DNA from: Stictocephala bisonia
Taxonomy: Eukaryota > Arthropoda > Insecta > Hemiptera > Membracidae
NCBI GenBank assembly: GCA_035578905.1
Contig: JAQJVL010000426.1
Location: 276,001-340,000 of the forward strand
Direction of reading: 5' to 3'
DNA: 64,000 nucleotides
Shown in pieces: positions 45,971 through 57,005 of the stretch. The position numbers and the translations under genes are program-made. How positions within the stretch are numbered: position 1 is the first letter of the stretch; each line of letters begins with the position of its first letter. The notes beneath the pieces were generated by a model. That model had not been told where the DNA came from and did no database searches. It worked only from the letters and a program-made list of their open reading frames with translations.

Positions 45971-46373
45971 TATACAGTACAACAGACGTCACACATCACA
46001 AAAATATTACAATACAAGCAAAAATGCACAAATATATTACTCAGACTTCTTTTGTGAATCCCTCTGGTCTAAGGAAGGTGAGCGTGGTTCACCGAAATTG
46101 ATCACCATAATATTTGTGTATTTTGTACTTGTATTGTAATATATTTAGGCATTTTGGGCTTATATTTTAAGATTACTTGTTTATGAACTTCAAAACCCAC
46201 ATAATGACCTATCAAAGTATTTAAGATATGAACCTCTACTTGAATCAGGCAATATTTAAAGGCAATATGTAAATTGCCTTTTGAATAAAATCTCTTGGTT
46301 CAAGAGCATCACAATTTTGCTTTTTAAAAATTATAGAGTCTGGATTTATGTTACATTTAATCTATTATAATAT

Positions 46374-46664
46374 TATTTATCTATTTACTGTTAAAAGGCT
46401 GATCGTCAAGACATGGGTGAATATGGACTTCTAATGAGCATGATGATTGTAGATGAGTGAATGTAGTCATTTTACAACCACTACATTGTTAGACTAAAGC
46501 TAACTGGTCCTTAGAAGGTGTCATTAATTAATAGCCCAGTGACAAATGAATAGCCTGAGGCTATCAGCTAATCCCTTTCAACATTTGTTATGACTCTGAT
46601 AGGGATCAAACTGGGGACATTTAGCTTAATGAGCTGTGCTTTAACCAACTACGCTACTGACCAA
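46374..46664 (-). repeat. tRNA-derived SINE family A, minus strand
   Basis: The minus strand starts TCAGTAGCGTAGTTGGTTAA (box A). It then has a box B altered to AGTTTGATCCC, GGGATTAGCTGATAGCC and CATTTGTCACTGGGCTATT, and ends at TTTTAACAGTAAATAGATAA. It is closest to the copy at 61710-61982. Confidence 0.8.
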
Positions 46665-46839
46665 TTCATAATTCTGCATTGAGTTCATCAAACAGCTAGA
46701 TGTACTCAGTGGCACCCTCATGGCCAATTAGGTTGTGGTTAAACATCACTGCCATACATTGACAGCATATAAACTGTCCCTATTTCTTGTTCCAGTGTTT
46801 TCATGGGACATAGACCACTAGCATAGGGGAACATGTTGT

Positions 46840-48007
46840 CACTGATATATAACTAATGTGGTGTACTGAAAACAAATTGTGGCTAAGCCCTGAGAAAACG
46901 GTGTATCTAAATTTTTCTTTAGTGAGGCTAAATTCTGATTTTTGTAGTATAACTTACCCTTGTATTAATTGTTTGTGTAGGTCAAGTAAATGTAATAAAA
47001 ACTGTGTAAACATTGTTTCATGTGAGTTCATTAAATATTTGGGGTTATATATAGACAGAAAATTTAATTGGAGTATCCAAATTAAAAATTTAAAGAATAA
47101 ACTTAATAATATTGTAAGAACTATGTATATTTTGAGAGATATTTGTCCTCCAGATATTTTAAGATCTGTTTACTTCTCGTTGGCGCAAAGTAGATTAGAG
47201 TATGCATTGGTATGCTGGGGTGGAACTTATATCAGCAACGTTATGCCACTGATAATACAGCAAAAATATCTAATTAGAGTTATGATCAGGAAAAAAGTCT
47301 CTGACCATTCATGGCCATTATACCTTAGTTTGAGAATTCTACCATTGAGACATCTTTTTGTTTTTAAAGTTTTGGCAGCATTCTACAAACAGAGTGGTAA
47401 CTTCCCAAGTAATATGAATATGTTTAGAAATAAATTAAGAAGTAAGGAAAATATTTGTGTCCCTAGACCATTCATAACCTTTTATAAAAAAAATTATAGG
47501 TTTATTGCGCCAAAAATGTATAACTCTCTACCACATGATTTAAAAAATGTAAGCAGTATTAGTAAATTTAAGAAGGGCATTTTAAAATGGCTGTTCACCA
47601 TAGTCAACATAGGAGAGTTGCTGAATTGAACATAACTTCATGGGTAAAAAGAATTATTTATTTATATGATTATTGTATTTTGTTATTGTAACTGTTGTAT
47701 AATTTATTTTTTATGTACCATATAACTATTTTGTGTCTAGCTTTTTTGAGTTTTATAAAGACAAACTGTTATTTAAGACTGCACTGATTATATTTAAAAA
47801 AGTATATTTCCATAGAAAAACATTATTAAATTCTGATGACAGCAGGTTATGTTATTCAATATGAAGGAACCTCAAAACAGGCTTGCCTTTGAGGCCCTAT
47901 TGTTTCCCTTTATGTGGGTTGATTTATAGTATAGAATGGAATTATTGTATATGAGATGTATTGATTATACCTACATTTGAGGAAATAAATTATTCTTGAT
48001 TCTTGAT
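46840..48007 (+). mobile_element. 5'-truncated LINE (CR1-like 3' end)
   Basis: The element carries the C-terminal part of a reverse transcriptase frame (46856-47629), then a 375-bp 3' UTR ending in two ATTCTTG repeats (47993-48006). Short 3' repeats of that kind, rather than poly-A, are typical of CR1-group LINEs. Truncation just upstream of the conserved KLWLSPEKT segment is the usual 5' truncation of target-primed retrotransposition. Confidence 0.75.
46856..47629 (+). pseudogene. LINE reverse transcriptase C-terminal region (257 codons open)
   Basis: An uninterrupted frame that begins inside an RT. NKLWLSPEKTVYLNF is the segment after the catalytic YADD box, which itself is missing. IKYLGLYIDRKFNWSIQI is the KYLG motif with the D..L.W.. 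element. RSVYFSLAQSRLEYALVCWG is the SL...LEY....WG segment. Further on come ILPLRHLFVFKVLAAFY, NKLRSKENICVPR, APKMYNSLPHDLK and FKKGILKWL, all typical of the C-terminus. The endonuclease and RT active site are absent, so it cannot function. The absence of stops over 257 codons suggests a fairly young insertion. The ATG at 46856 is incidental. Confidence 0.9.
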
Positions 48008-48237
48008 GTAAAATCTCACTGCTCTGACCTGTTGATCATAATACAGTGGAACTCCAATTATCCAAACTCAAACTATCGGAATTGCCAATTATCTGAATTG
48101 CTTTAAATTGTCATGAAGGAAATCTTACAATCTTCAGTTTTCTAATTTTGTTTTGAACAAGAAAAAACTTAAAGCATACAACAAAGAGTAGTGTTTTTAA
48201 ATCCTTAAAAAGATAAATCATACATATATGTAAATTT

Positions 48238-48918
48238 AAAGTCATTTTTTATAAATTCCACAAATTTTAATTTTTATAAGAGCGCTTTTGTCGGTTAAGG
48301 TATCTTCAGTTGTAATACAGAATATACAGAAAACATATGTGAATAAAAATAACAAAAAAATCGCATGTAAAACATTAAATACTAGTTAAATTAAACTTAA
48401 ATATAGGTCCAACTTCAAGACCAATTTCAAAAAGAACAAATGAACACATTTACAATTATAAAAAAGAAAATACAGAAAAATCAAAATTAGTTGAACATGC
48501 TATTAATGAAAAACATAATATCAATTTTAATTCTACAAGTGTAATTTTAAAAGAACCTTTATGGACCAAGAGAAACCAAATTGAAAGTGCATGTATGGCA
48601 GTTTTGAAAGATGAATGTATTTCCCAACCGTCTCTAAATTTTAGTAATATATTTTTACCTTTAATTAAAGAAGAAATATCATCGAAAATTGAAAACTCTA
48701 AGCCTTATTTTAATTCATAATAATTCTTATCAAACTTAGCAACTTAAATTTAATTTAACTAGTAGGCCTATTTAATGTTTTACATGTGATTTTTTTGTTG
48801 TTTTTACTCACATATGTTTTCTGTATATACTGTATTACAACTGAAGATGCCTTAACCGACGAAAGCGCTCTTATAAAAATTAAAATTTGTGGAATTTATA
48901 AAAAAATTACTTTTAATT
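48238..48918 (+). mobile_element. Penelope-like element fragment flanked by inverted arms
   Basis: The left arm (48238-48402) and right arm (48742-48918) are inverted copies: TATAAGAGCGCTTTTGTC against GACGAAAGCGCTCTTATA, CAGTTGTAATACAG against CTGTATTACAACTG, and ATGTAAAACATTAAATACTAG against CTAG...ATTTAATGTTTTACAT. Between them lies a GIY-YIG-like reading frame (48379-48720). Penelope elements often carry terminal copies of their 3' region in inverted or tandem arrangement around a truncated body, which this matches. Confidence 0.75.
48379..48720 (+). pseudogene. Penelope-like GIY-YIG endonuclease remnant
   Basis: The frame reads NIGPTSRPISKRTNEH, then EKSKLVEHAINEKHNINF, KEPLWTKRNQIESACMAVL and LPLIKEEISSKIENS, ending at TAA. 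In Penelope-like elements a GIY-YIG nuclease follows the RT and shows YIG.TSR....R..EH, then S.L.EH....H.I.F, then R...E....I. The order and spacing fit, including the YIG (here NIG), the TSRP arginine and the ES glutamate. Only the last 113 codons remain, the GIY strand and the RT are missing, and the first Tyr is lost. Family assignment is good; activity is not expected. Confidence 0.75.
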
Positions 48919-49425
48919 TACAACCAAAGCAATTCCATCAAGCATATACAGCAGAAAATACATATATGTATCACAATACAAAATACAATCAATAAATAAT
49001 GTACACTGTAACACCGTCTTAAAAGAACAAATACAAATTCTGCCAGGAAACATAATGCGATAGAGAATGTATTGTCTACTCTCGCTATTGTCCTTCAATC
49101 TGTCAAGCGCATGCACGACCTAGCTGCCCAAAAACGGAGAAGACAGTCAAACATATAAGCATATTTAACTAAGATGTTTGACAAGTAATATTATTCGTTT
49201 ACAGGATGATTTGTAAATACACATTGTAGTACACTGTAGTAAGTAATTAAAGTGTAATTAACTATGTAATTAATACCATTTCTCATTAAAAATATTGTTT
49301 TATCCCATTTCAACTTACATGTATTTAATTATATACAGTAATTAAATAAAATGGATTTTAGACAAAAGTCCGATTATCCGAATAGGGTCTGGTAACAATT
49401 GATTCATATGTTTGGAGTTCTACTG

Positions 49426-50265
49426 TATGTCATTATCTCTAAATAATGTGAATTGCTTTGGCATTGAGTTGTAATTAACTTTTTACAACTTGTATTATCT
49501 ATATATAAATATAGAAATATATTGATTTGTAAAAATTAATCCTTTGTACGTTTGTGTACACAACACTCGAAAAGTAGTGAATGGATTAACTTGAAATGTT
49601 TACATAACATTACATTCATATACAAGAGTGTTTCCATATATTTAGTTACTCAAATTGTATATAAGGACAGGGTACTACAAGCATTTTCAGGATTACATAC
49701 AGTCACAAATGAAAAAAATTTCTATGTTGAAAAAGTGCTACTGTGACCAGCTGATTTATGAGCATATTACATCAAATCATGTCCTGTAAGTTTACTACTA
49801 TAGCCAGACGATTGTTTATTTATGAAAACAAGTATAATTTACTTTATTTTAAATGAAATCAAGCGAACTGCCTTTTTTTCTAACAACTAAAAAAAAATTT
49901 TTAATATCACAGTCACAGCAAAGTGTGGCCAGGTTTAACTGGTCGAATACAAATTAATTGTCAAATTTAGTGAATTAAATAACTAAAATGTTACAGCTTT
50001 TAATCAAATATAATAGTTTTTCTATTAATACTATATTCAGAATTACTTTAATCTGTCAACAATATAATCTAATGTTTTATTTGCTGGATCTACTTGGACA
50101 TGATCACTTGGTCATATAGTAAATTCTCCGTAACCTACATAGATGCAATACTATGACAAAGAGCGTACAGGTATTGCCAATACACAAAGTAGAGTGCTTT
50201 TCAGTATAAAAATGTTTGCTACATTGAATAAACAGTACATTAAATAAACTGAAAACTTCTTACAC
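49426..50265. other. Unassigned AT-rich stretch
   Basis: No gene or repeat recognised; the 64-codon frame at 49552 has no domain. Confidence 0.5.
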
Positions 50266-51045
50266 TTAATAGTGCCCCAACAATGGCTTCATACACCATA
50301 TTGACTCAATGTGTAAGAAGGCCAACAAAATGCTGGTATTCATCACTTGAACCAAATGGAGAATGATAAATCTGTCAGCTTTGAGAACACTAAATTGTTC
50401 CCTTGTTAGGCAATTTCTGGAGTTTAAATTTGGTTCCCCTATACAGCTTGTGCTGCAGACAGGATTGAAGCAGTGCAGAGAAGATTCCTCAGACTTTTGG
50501 GTGTTTGGTTGGGTTTTCCATACCTTGAAGTGCCTATTCACAACTTGGTATTAGAACTTCACCTGCTCCCTATGAGTGTAGGAAGAAACATAGCTGACAT
50601 CCTGTTCCTTTACAAACTTCTAAACAGCATCATCATCTGTTCAGAACTTTTGGCCGAGGTGGATATCAGAGTTTCATACCGTACAAGTTTTAAAACATCT
50701 TCAGTTGCAATGTTTTTCTAAGTCCTATGACTTCAAGGATGCTTTGCTCTCAAACTAGACCGGCTAAGGATGGGGATTTTTTTTGACAACATCAAGAGCA
50801 TTCGGCGTCTGCCTGCTATCTTGGATTGAGGCTACTGAACGTGCTAATAGTAGATACTGTTGTTAATTATTCTTCCATCTATACTTAGCTCTAATTTTTC
50901 TGATCTCTTAGTTGTTTAATAATATGGGATTTGCTTAATAGAGGTTTCTTGTTTTTTTTTTTTTTTTTTTTTTTAGAACTTCACAATATGTTTTTAAGTG
51001 TTGTAATGGCACTGCTGTTGAAATGAGAAATAAATATGAAATACC
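50266..51045 (+). pseudogene. LINE reverse transcriptase C-terminal fragment (jockey/R1-like type)
   Basis: Plus-strand pieces in two frames. SALRTLNCSLVRQFLEF is followed, after a frame change, by VQRRFLRLLGVWLGFPYLEVP, LVLELHLLPMSVGRNIADIL and FLYKLLNSIIICSELLAEVD. This is the C-terminal order ALR.LYCSLVRP.LEY, then RIE.VQ.RFLR, then LL.L..R....D..FLYKLL.G.I..PELL of several LINE clades. At least one frameshift (near 50460) and a stop inactivate it. A poly-T run at 50953-50973 and AATAAAT near 51030 fall in the presumed 3' UTR. It is a different family from the LINE at 46.8 kb. Confidence 0.75.
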
Positions 51046-51114
51046 TATACACAGTCAATGAGATTTTCTGTGTGTAATCTTTGCACAAATAAAAAAAATA
51101 CAAAGACGATGTCA

Positions 51115-51273
51115 GTGCTGATCATAAAAACTGTCAACAGAAACCTCCTAGAGAAGGTGCCAGTGGCACTGAAAATATGTGTTATGACTTTTGTTTTTGT
51201 ATGTTTAATAGTGTATTGTATTAGTGACTTGTCTTCTCAGGTAAGTTTGTTGATGTCATACCCCTCCTACTAA
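51115..51273. repeat. MITE family F, right half, interrupted by a Helitron
   Basis: GAAGGTGCCAGTGGCACTG, TTTTTGTATGTTTAATAG, GTATTAGTGACTTGTCTTC and GTAAGTTTGTTGATGTCATA follow the right half of 25664-26136. The expected CTCTCCAATATAC end is replaced by ACCCCTCCTACTAA, at which the Helitron begins. Confidence 0.6.
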
Positions 51274-51801
51274 TCAATATATATAAAATCCAATGTATGT
51301 TTGTTTGTCTATCCTTTATGCGCTACCAAACCGTCCAGCCGATCGCCATGAAACTTGGGGAAGTTGTTCTATACACCCCAGGGAAGGTTTCTGTCCTATT
51401 CCCGTTTCTTTAATCCCTCAGGGCTCCATCCCTTGGACTTCTAAAGTTTCAATGTTAATCAAATAGCAGGATGCATGAAGGTATAATAAGTCAAATATAA
51501 AAAGAATATCAGCTGTGGGTTTTAAATATGTCAAAATTATACTGTTTATATTTTTATGTTTTGATTTCTTGTGAAGCTATAAATTAATTGATTGCTTTAT
51601 TTGATTAACAGCTGTTAAATAAAAACAAATATTGTGGTAGGCAAAACTTTCAAAATTAAAAATAATTGAGTACAGTTGTAAACTACACAAAACATCAACT
51701 GTTGTAAATTGGATACTATGTAAACTGAAAGGTTGCTGCACATTTCAATGATACAATCAAAACTCAATATTATGACCGGCGAAGCGGGCGGTTACAGCTA
51801 G
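51274..51801 (+). mobile_element. Non-autonomous Helitron, 528 bp, both ends
   Basis: The 5' end TCAATATATATAAAATCC is preceded by A. The 3' end is ACCGGCGAAGCGGGCGGT (six-bp stem with one mismatch), then TACAG, then CTAG at 51798-51801, followed by T. TC at 5', hairpin plus CTRR at 3', insertion between A and T and no target duplication are the defining Helitron features. The phrase near the start (CCGTCCAGCCGATCGCCATG, AAACTTGGGGAAG) is typical of insect Helitron 5' regions. There is no Rep/helicase gene, so it depends on an autonomous partner. Confidence 0.85.
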
Positions 51802-51920
51802 TACCCTACAAAAGAGCCTAACCTATTAAGAATGTTGGAAAGTCTTCAATATTTCTTATCCGTAAACATCTATTTCATTTGTACTTTAGTTATTATGACA
51901 GTTGTACAGATTAATACGAT

Positions 51921-52178
51921 TTGAGATGCCAACTCAGCTGGTGCGTATTTTATGGTAAATATGTATGAGGTGTAGAATTAGGATGAGTATGGATGACCAG
52001 TGTAGTCTTGTTACTGAGCTAGACTTAGCTTAGAAAGAACCATTTATCATTAGCCCAATATCCAAGGAATCTATGGGACCTACAGCTTTATATAGAATCC
52101 AAACCACGTAGTATTGGTGTGATTTTCAGCTAATTGACAAGCGTGATACTTAGTTCTTCCCTTCATATCTAAAATCTG
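51921..52178 (-). repeat. SINE-like family C, truncated copy
   Basis: AGATGCCAACTCAGCTGGTG, ATGACCAGTGTAGTCTTG, ATCATTAGCCCAATATCC, GAATCCAAACCACGTAG and TTTTCAGCTAATTGACAAG; the head is missing. Confidence 0.7.
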
Positions 52179-52454
52179 ACTACCATATAAAAGCAGATCT
52201 CCCAGAATTCTCTACAGATAATCTATTGCAGTTAACTCCTAACAAGAGGGTGACTTTAACACAAAATACATTTTGAAGGATCCTTCCAGGATCTAATGAC
52301 AGAATCTTGCCTGTATCTGATAAATGGCTTGATTAGATCATGCTATTGTATCAGTTTTTGTATTCCTTATTTATATAATGTTTAGACAGCATATATTGTA
52401 ATATGGCTGAGCATTATCACTTTCTTTTTTTTTAGGAAGACCAAACCATTGATT

Positions 52455-52660
52455 ATATAAACCTACGATAGATAAACCATCTAATAGGAATATTTGTGGC
52501 AGTAATTTTATTAGTTTGTGTGGCCCACAACCACAGCTGGTTTAAACTGCATTACATTTACATGGGACGACACTAGCGCTCCACAACGAACCACAAAAAC
52601 AGCTGATATTTTGAGAATCAAAATTTAACATTAGATGGAAAATCTATTTGTGTATAAAAT
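52455..52660 (-). repeat. Dispersed repeat family G copy 2 (inverted)
   Basis: The minus strand carries ATCAGCTGTTTTTGTGG, GGAGCGCTAGTGTCGTCCC, ATGTAATGCAGTTTAAACC and TATTCCTATTAGATGG, as in copies 1 and 3. It lies 750 bp from copy 3 in the opposite orientation. Confidence 0.75.
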
Positions 52661-53409
52661 TAATGACCAAACATTGTTAATTTTATTTATAAGTAAAACA
52701 TTGTTTTCATAACAGTTTAAAAAAAATCATAAGAACTAGCTTCGTAGTAATAGATCATACTTTGTTACTTTTGGAGTAAAATTGGTATGTGTGTGTATGC
52801 ATATATATAAAATAAATGTAAAGACTAGTAATTTAAAAACACAGATGTTAAGCACTAAAATATTGTAGAAAAAGAGAAAAATATAAGTTATTTTAACAAT
52901 TCTCAGGTTAATAGAGTTTGCAAAAAAAGAAAATCAATAATTTTAAAGTTCGCTTGACAATAAAAATATAAATATTGATATCAAACAGAAAAAAAACTTG
53001 TTCCATATGGTTTAGTTACATTGAAATTGAGAAATGTAATTGTTCTCGTTTGTAAGCAATGAACGTTTCTCTTCTCTGTGATTGTCAGAACAACACAGCA
53101 AACACAGCAATCAGTGTGTTTAGAATTAGCAATCAATGAAAGATTACAATCAGTCTTTGTCAACTCAGGTCATTGTGGACATTAAAGCATCCTTGCTGTT
53201 TTATCATAAGTGGAGATTGTGATAGCCAAATTTGAGCTGTTTATATTTCATTGATAGGAACAACCTATTGTCCTTTTATAAGTGAGTATTTATGCCAGTC
53301 TAGATCATGAAACAGAACGATCTTAATTAAAAATAATAACCATAATAATAACAAAATAATTAATGAAATTAAAAATTTCTGTCAGTTTATTTTTTTGTAA
53401 TTTGGTAAT
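52661..53409. other. AT-rich spacer between the inverted family G copies
   Basis: No gene recognised. The 60-codon minus frame at 52981 has several cysteines but no domain that I can name. Confidence 0.45.
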
Positions 53410-53605
53410 AACTTTGATTTTATAAACACACTTTGATTTTTCATCCAGTGTTAAACTGTTTGTCTCATATTACCAGCAGTTTTGTGGTTGATTGTGGAGC
53501 GCTAGTGTAGTTCCATGTAAATATAATGCAGTTTAAACCAGCTGTAGAAGGAGACTTTACTAACTAACAAAATTACTAGCACGAATAGTCCTATTACATG
53601 ATATA
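53410..53605 (+). repeat. Dispersed repeat family G copy 3
   Basis: ACCAGCAGTTTTGTGG, GGAGCGCTAGTGTAGTTCC, AATGCAGTTTAAACCAGC and ACTAACTAACAAAATTACT, ending before a (TA)n run at 53601-53618. Confidence 0.75.
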
Positions 53606-54112
53606 TATATATATATATTTAGTAATATTATAATCAAGGGTAAAATTCACACAGAATAAACATAAAAATCTTAATTGAAAAGTTAAAAAAATAATGGCAT
53701 AAATTACACTTATATTTCATAAAATTGTTTGGGACATGACAAAATAAAATCAATGCTAATTTATATTATCTACTATACTTATTTACTGACAATGAAAATT
53801 AATTAAATCGTACTATTGTTGGCACAGAAATTATGTGCACCCGAGTTTGACGTTTGTTTTCTAAGTAACTATGAGGCCTATAGAAAATCTGATCAAATCG
53901 TTGTTTTCCTCGTTTAATTTTTTGTTATGACATGTGCAATTTTAAATTAACTACAAGTTTTAATAATTTTTATCCCAGTTGAAACAAAATAAGTACCAGA
54001 GTTTTTACTAGTTTTCACTGTACATCAAATTTGCACAGTTACTACCTAAGATCCTGTCAATGTATCAAATTTATATTTCAATACTTATTTGATAGGAATA
54101 TTTCCTTTAAGT
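53606..54112. other. AT-rich stretch
   Basis: (TA)n at the start, otherwise nothing recognised. Confidence 0.5.
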
Positions 54113-54527
54113 TTTATACATTTTAGAATGTTTAGTTTTCGAGCAAAAAAGTTCTGATCAATACCCTGAAACATTGTTTTCTTGGCTTCCAGAGGTCGTA
54201 AAATTAATTAATTGATCTGGTTGTTTCCTTATGACATGTGTAGTTACAATACATTACGTTTATATATGGAAATAAATTCCGTGATTTTATATTGATTTAA
54301 ATAAATTAAAATTTATCAATATAAATTTATTTTCAATTGATTTAAATCGATGTAAATCAATGCATTTATTTCCTCACATGAAAGTAATGTACTGTAACTT
54401 TTCATGTCATAAGGACAACAACCAGATCAATTAATTAATTTTATGACCTCTAGAAGCCAAGAAAACAATGTTTCAGGGAATTGATCAGAACTGTTTTTCT
54501 CAAAAAGAAAAAAAATTCAAAATGTAT
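54113..54527. mobile_element. Foldback element (long inverted arms)
   Basis: The left arm reads GTTCTGATCAATACCCTGAA, ACATTGTTTTCTTGGCTTCC, AGAGGTCGTAAAATTAATTA, GATCTGGTTGTTTCCTTATG, ACATGTGTAGTTACAATACA. The right arm repeats it inverted (TGTACTGTAACTTTTCATG, TCATAAGGACAACAACCAG, TTTTATGACCTCTAGAAGCC, AAGAAAACAATGTTTCAGGG). The arms are about 165-185 bp around a short AT-rich centre. It would fold into one long hairpin. No coding. The superfamily is not determined. Confidence 0.85.
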
Positions 54528-56674
54528 AAATCATATTTCTAAACTCAACTTAATGCCCAATAAACCCAAATAAAGTTAACAACAATGCAACAATGTAAAT
54601 CAGCTGATAGCCAAGGAAGAAGAATAACCAAGACTATCAACCTATAATTACAATATCTTAAACCTTCATTTTCTGTACTAGTAAATAGGGTTGCGTTTTA
54701 AAAGAAACACCCTATATATGCAGCTTCCGCCATTTGCACTTGTGCATTTCTCTTTACATTGTCTACCTCAAGTTGTTTCCAGAGCGATTATATTTTTCCT
54801 CTATGGGCAATGAAAATTAATCGCTTTGCTGCATGAATCTAATTTATTACTTGTAATTGAAGAACGTTTCTCTCATTAAACTAATTAAAATAAGAAATAT
54901 GTGAAGTAAATAATTCATATTAAGTCAATGAGATTCAAATTTAAGCTGTGAAGTCAATAAGTTTATGTCTTTTGATGGATAATTAAATGTTAATATTCTG
55001 CATAAAACCAACTGTGTGAGGTAGTTGAGAATTTTTTTTCATATAGTAGCTCTAATGTCATTTTGGATCCTTGTTTTAAAGAATACTTTCTCTCTCAACA
55101 TTCATTCTATGCCATACACAAATGTTAACTTTCGGAAAAATGTCATCTAATTTATACAAGTCAGGTTAGACTAAATTAGGTTTGATTACGTTACGTTAAT
55201 TTTAGGCTAAGTTAAATTTTGTAGGTTAGGATATGTTTACGTTGCCAAGCGTTGATCGAGATCGTAAGTCCTGACAGCTTATCCAAACTTGTGTAAATTT
55301 ACTATACATGTTTTTCAATGCTTATATATTATGTACACAGGTGCCCCTTATATAGCCAACCTGCCTGAGCCAAACTTCAGTAAGGTTTTTCCAAAGGTAA
55401 ATAAAACCAACAAAACTCATGTGAACATGAAAATATGGTCTGTCTCAATCGGGGTTCCATATAATTTTTCGTTTAATTTTTCAAAAAGCTTAATATCTCA
55501 GACGTTACTCAAGATTAAATCATAAAAATTAGTATGAATATAAGTTTTAATACATTCTTAATAGTCGTGTTTTTCAAAATTACAATTAATTTTTGTAAAA
55601 CAGTCCTTTTTTTTAATGTCGTCTATTTAAACTTTTAAAAGCTAAATATCTCGAAAAACTTAAATTTTAATAAAAATATGTAGAATACATAAATATTGAA
55701 GAATTAAGTCCAACAAATTATGGTATACAGAATTTTAAGATCGAATTACTATTAAATGATAAATTGAAATTATATATGATGAAAACTCGCTTTTCGTTGC
55801 TCAGACTTCAGAAATAGTAGAAGTAAAACAAACCAAGAATAATATTATTCAAACAATACTTTATTGCCTTCTTAGACGTAATTATATGTTCTAACCAATT
55901 ATTATCTCCGTAATCAATATTGCGATTTAACGAAAATATTTATAAATCGCCTTACCTTTTCGCATACATAAATGTGTCTAGGGTGTTAAGACTGTTCCTG
56001 CCAAATGAAAATAAAGAAATTATTGTGATACATGGTTAAGGTTTTAAATAACGGCTATTCAAATACTAAACAAAAAAAGGTTCCGTACGATTTTTATTTA
56101 GTTCTTTTTTTTAATTTCTGAAGTCCAAGCTATAACAAGTAATTTTTGATTTGATCAAAATTTCAATTTATCAGTTAATAGTTGTACTCTCTATTAAATA
56201 ATTTGTATAGTTAAGTTCTTAAAAAAGTCTTATTTTTCAAATGATTAGTGAACTTTAAGTTATTTTTAGAGATTTAAATCTACAATTTTTAAATTGCCAC
56301 TTTACCAAATATTGTAAAGTTGTGCCATTAAAAAAAGACCCATTTTTATATGTAAATTGTTTGTAGGATTGTTTAATATTATTGACATAGTTGTCTCATA
56401 ATTTACCCAAATCATTGTTATTTTTAAATAGTGCTTTTTTATATGGTAGAACAATGACGTCATATTTGAGTTGAAGACGTAATTAGGGTTGAGCAAGAGA
56501 GGGCGGATCAATGCCCACATACGAGCAGCTGATAAGGGAGGTTCCTTTCCACAGTTTCCGCTGTCGATATTTTCAGACCACCTTTCACAACATCCCCAAA
56601 CCAATGGGGTTGTGTTTTTTGTTAGAATTGGCGAACAGATGTTCGGGACGACTTCCCGTCTAGACTAAATAAAC
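54528..56674. other. AT-rich stretch, no gene seen
   Basis: A near-palindrome at 54686-54717 (ATAGGGTTGCGTTTT / AAAAGAAACACCCTAT) looks like two transposon-like ends head to head. 56465-56600 is less AT-rich, with a 100-codon minus frame, but nothing is recognisable. 55289-55525 is a 78-codon frame of unknown nature. Confidence 0.45.
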
Positions 56675-57005
56675 TGGGTCTTTTTCGGAATGTTCCCACA
56701 TTTGTTTTGCAAGTGACTTATCGTCAAGTTAACTGATACCTATTTCATCGTAACCTAACCTAACACCCATGGTGGAAGTGCTTCCAACCTAACATAACGT
56801 AACCAAACTTGTAACGTAAAACTTAAGCTAACAACAAACCAGACAGCACTGAGTGAAAACTAAAGCGATAACGCATATAATTTTCTAGTAGGTCACCACG
56901 TGACCAATATCAAAGGTAATGAAGGTTTGTTTGTAAGTTTAGTTTGGTTCTAGACTTAGTATATAATATGTACCGTAAGCGGGGACATTTAAAAAAAAAG
57001 GACCA
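56675..57005. mobile_element. MITE family E, 331 bp
   Basis: The left end TGGGTCTTTTTCGGAATGTT then CCCAC pairs with the right end GCGGGGACATTT-A(9)-GGACCA. The arms differ where the right has an A-run instead of TTTTTCGGAA. A second, one-ended copy begins at 59523 with the same opening. No frame. Confidence 0.65.

Larger units (their letters stand above)
48044..49425. mobile_element. pogo/Tigger-type element containing a Penelope-like insert
   Basis: A TA (48042-48043) precedes CAGTGGAACTCCAATTATCC. The right end GGAGTTCTACTG is followed by TA (49426-49427). Near the ends, AATTATCTGAATTG and GTCCGATTATCCGAATAGG carry the ATCCGA motif of Tigger-like elements. No transposase remains. The middle (48238-48918) is occupied by a Penelope-like fragment, which explains the 1382-bp length. 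Confidence 0.75.
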
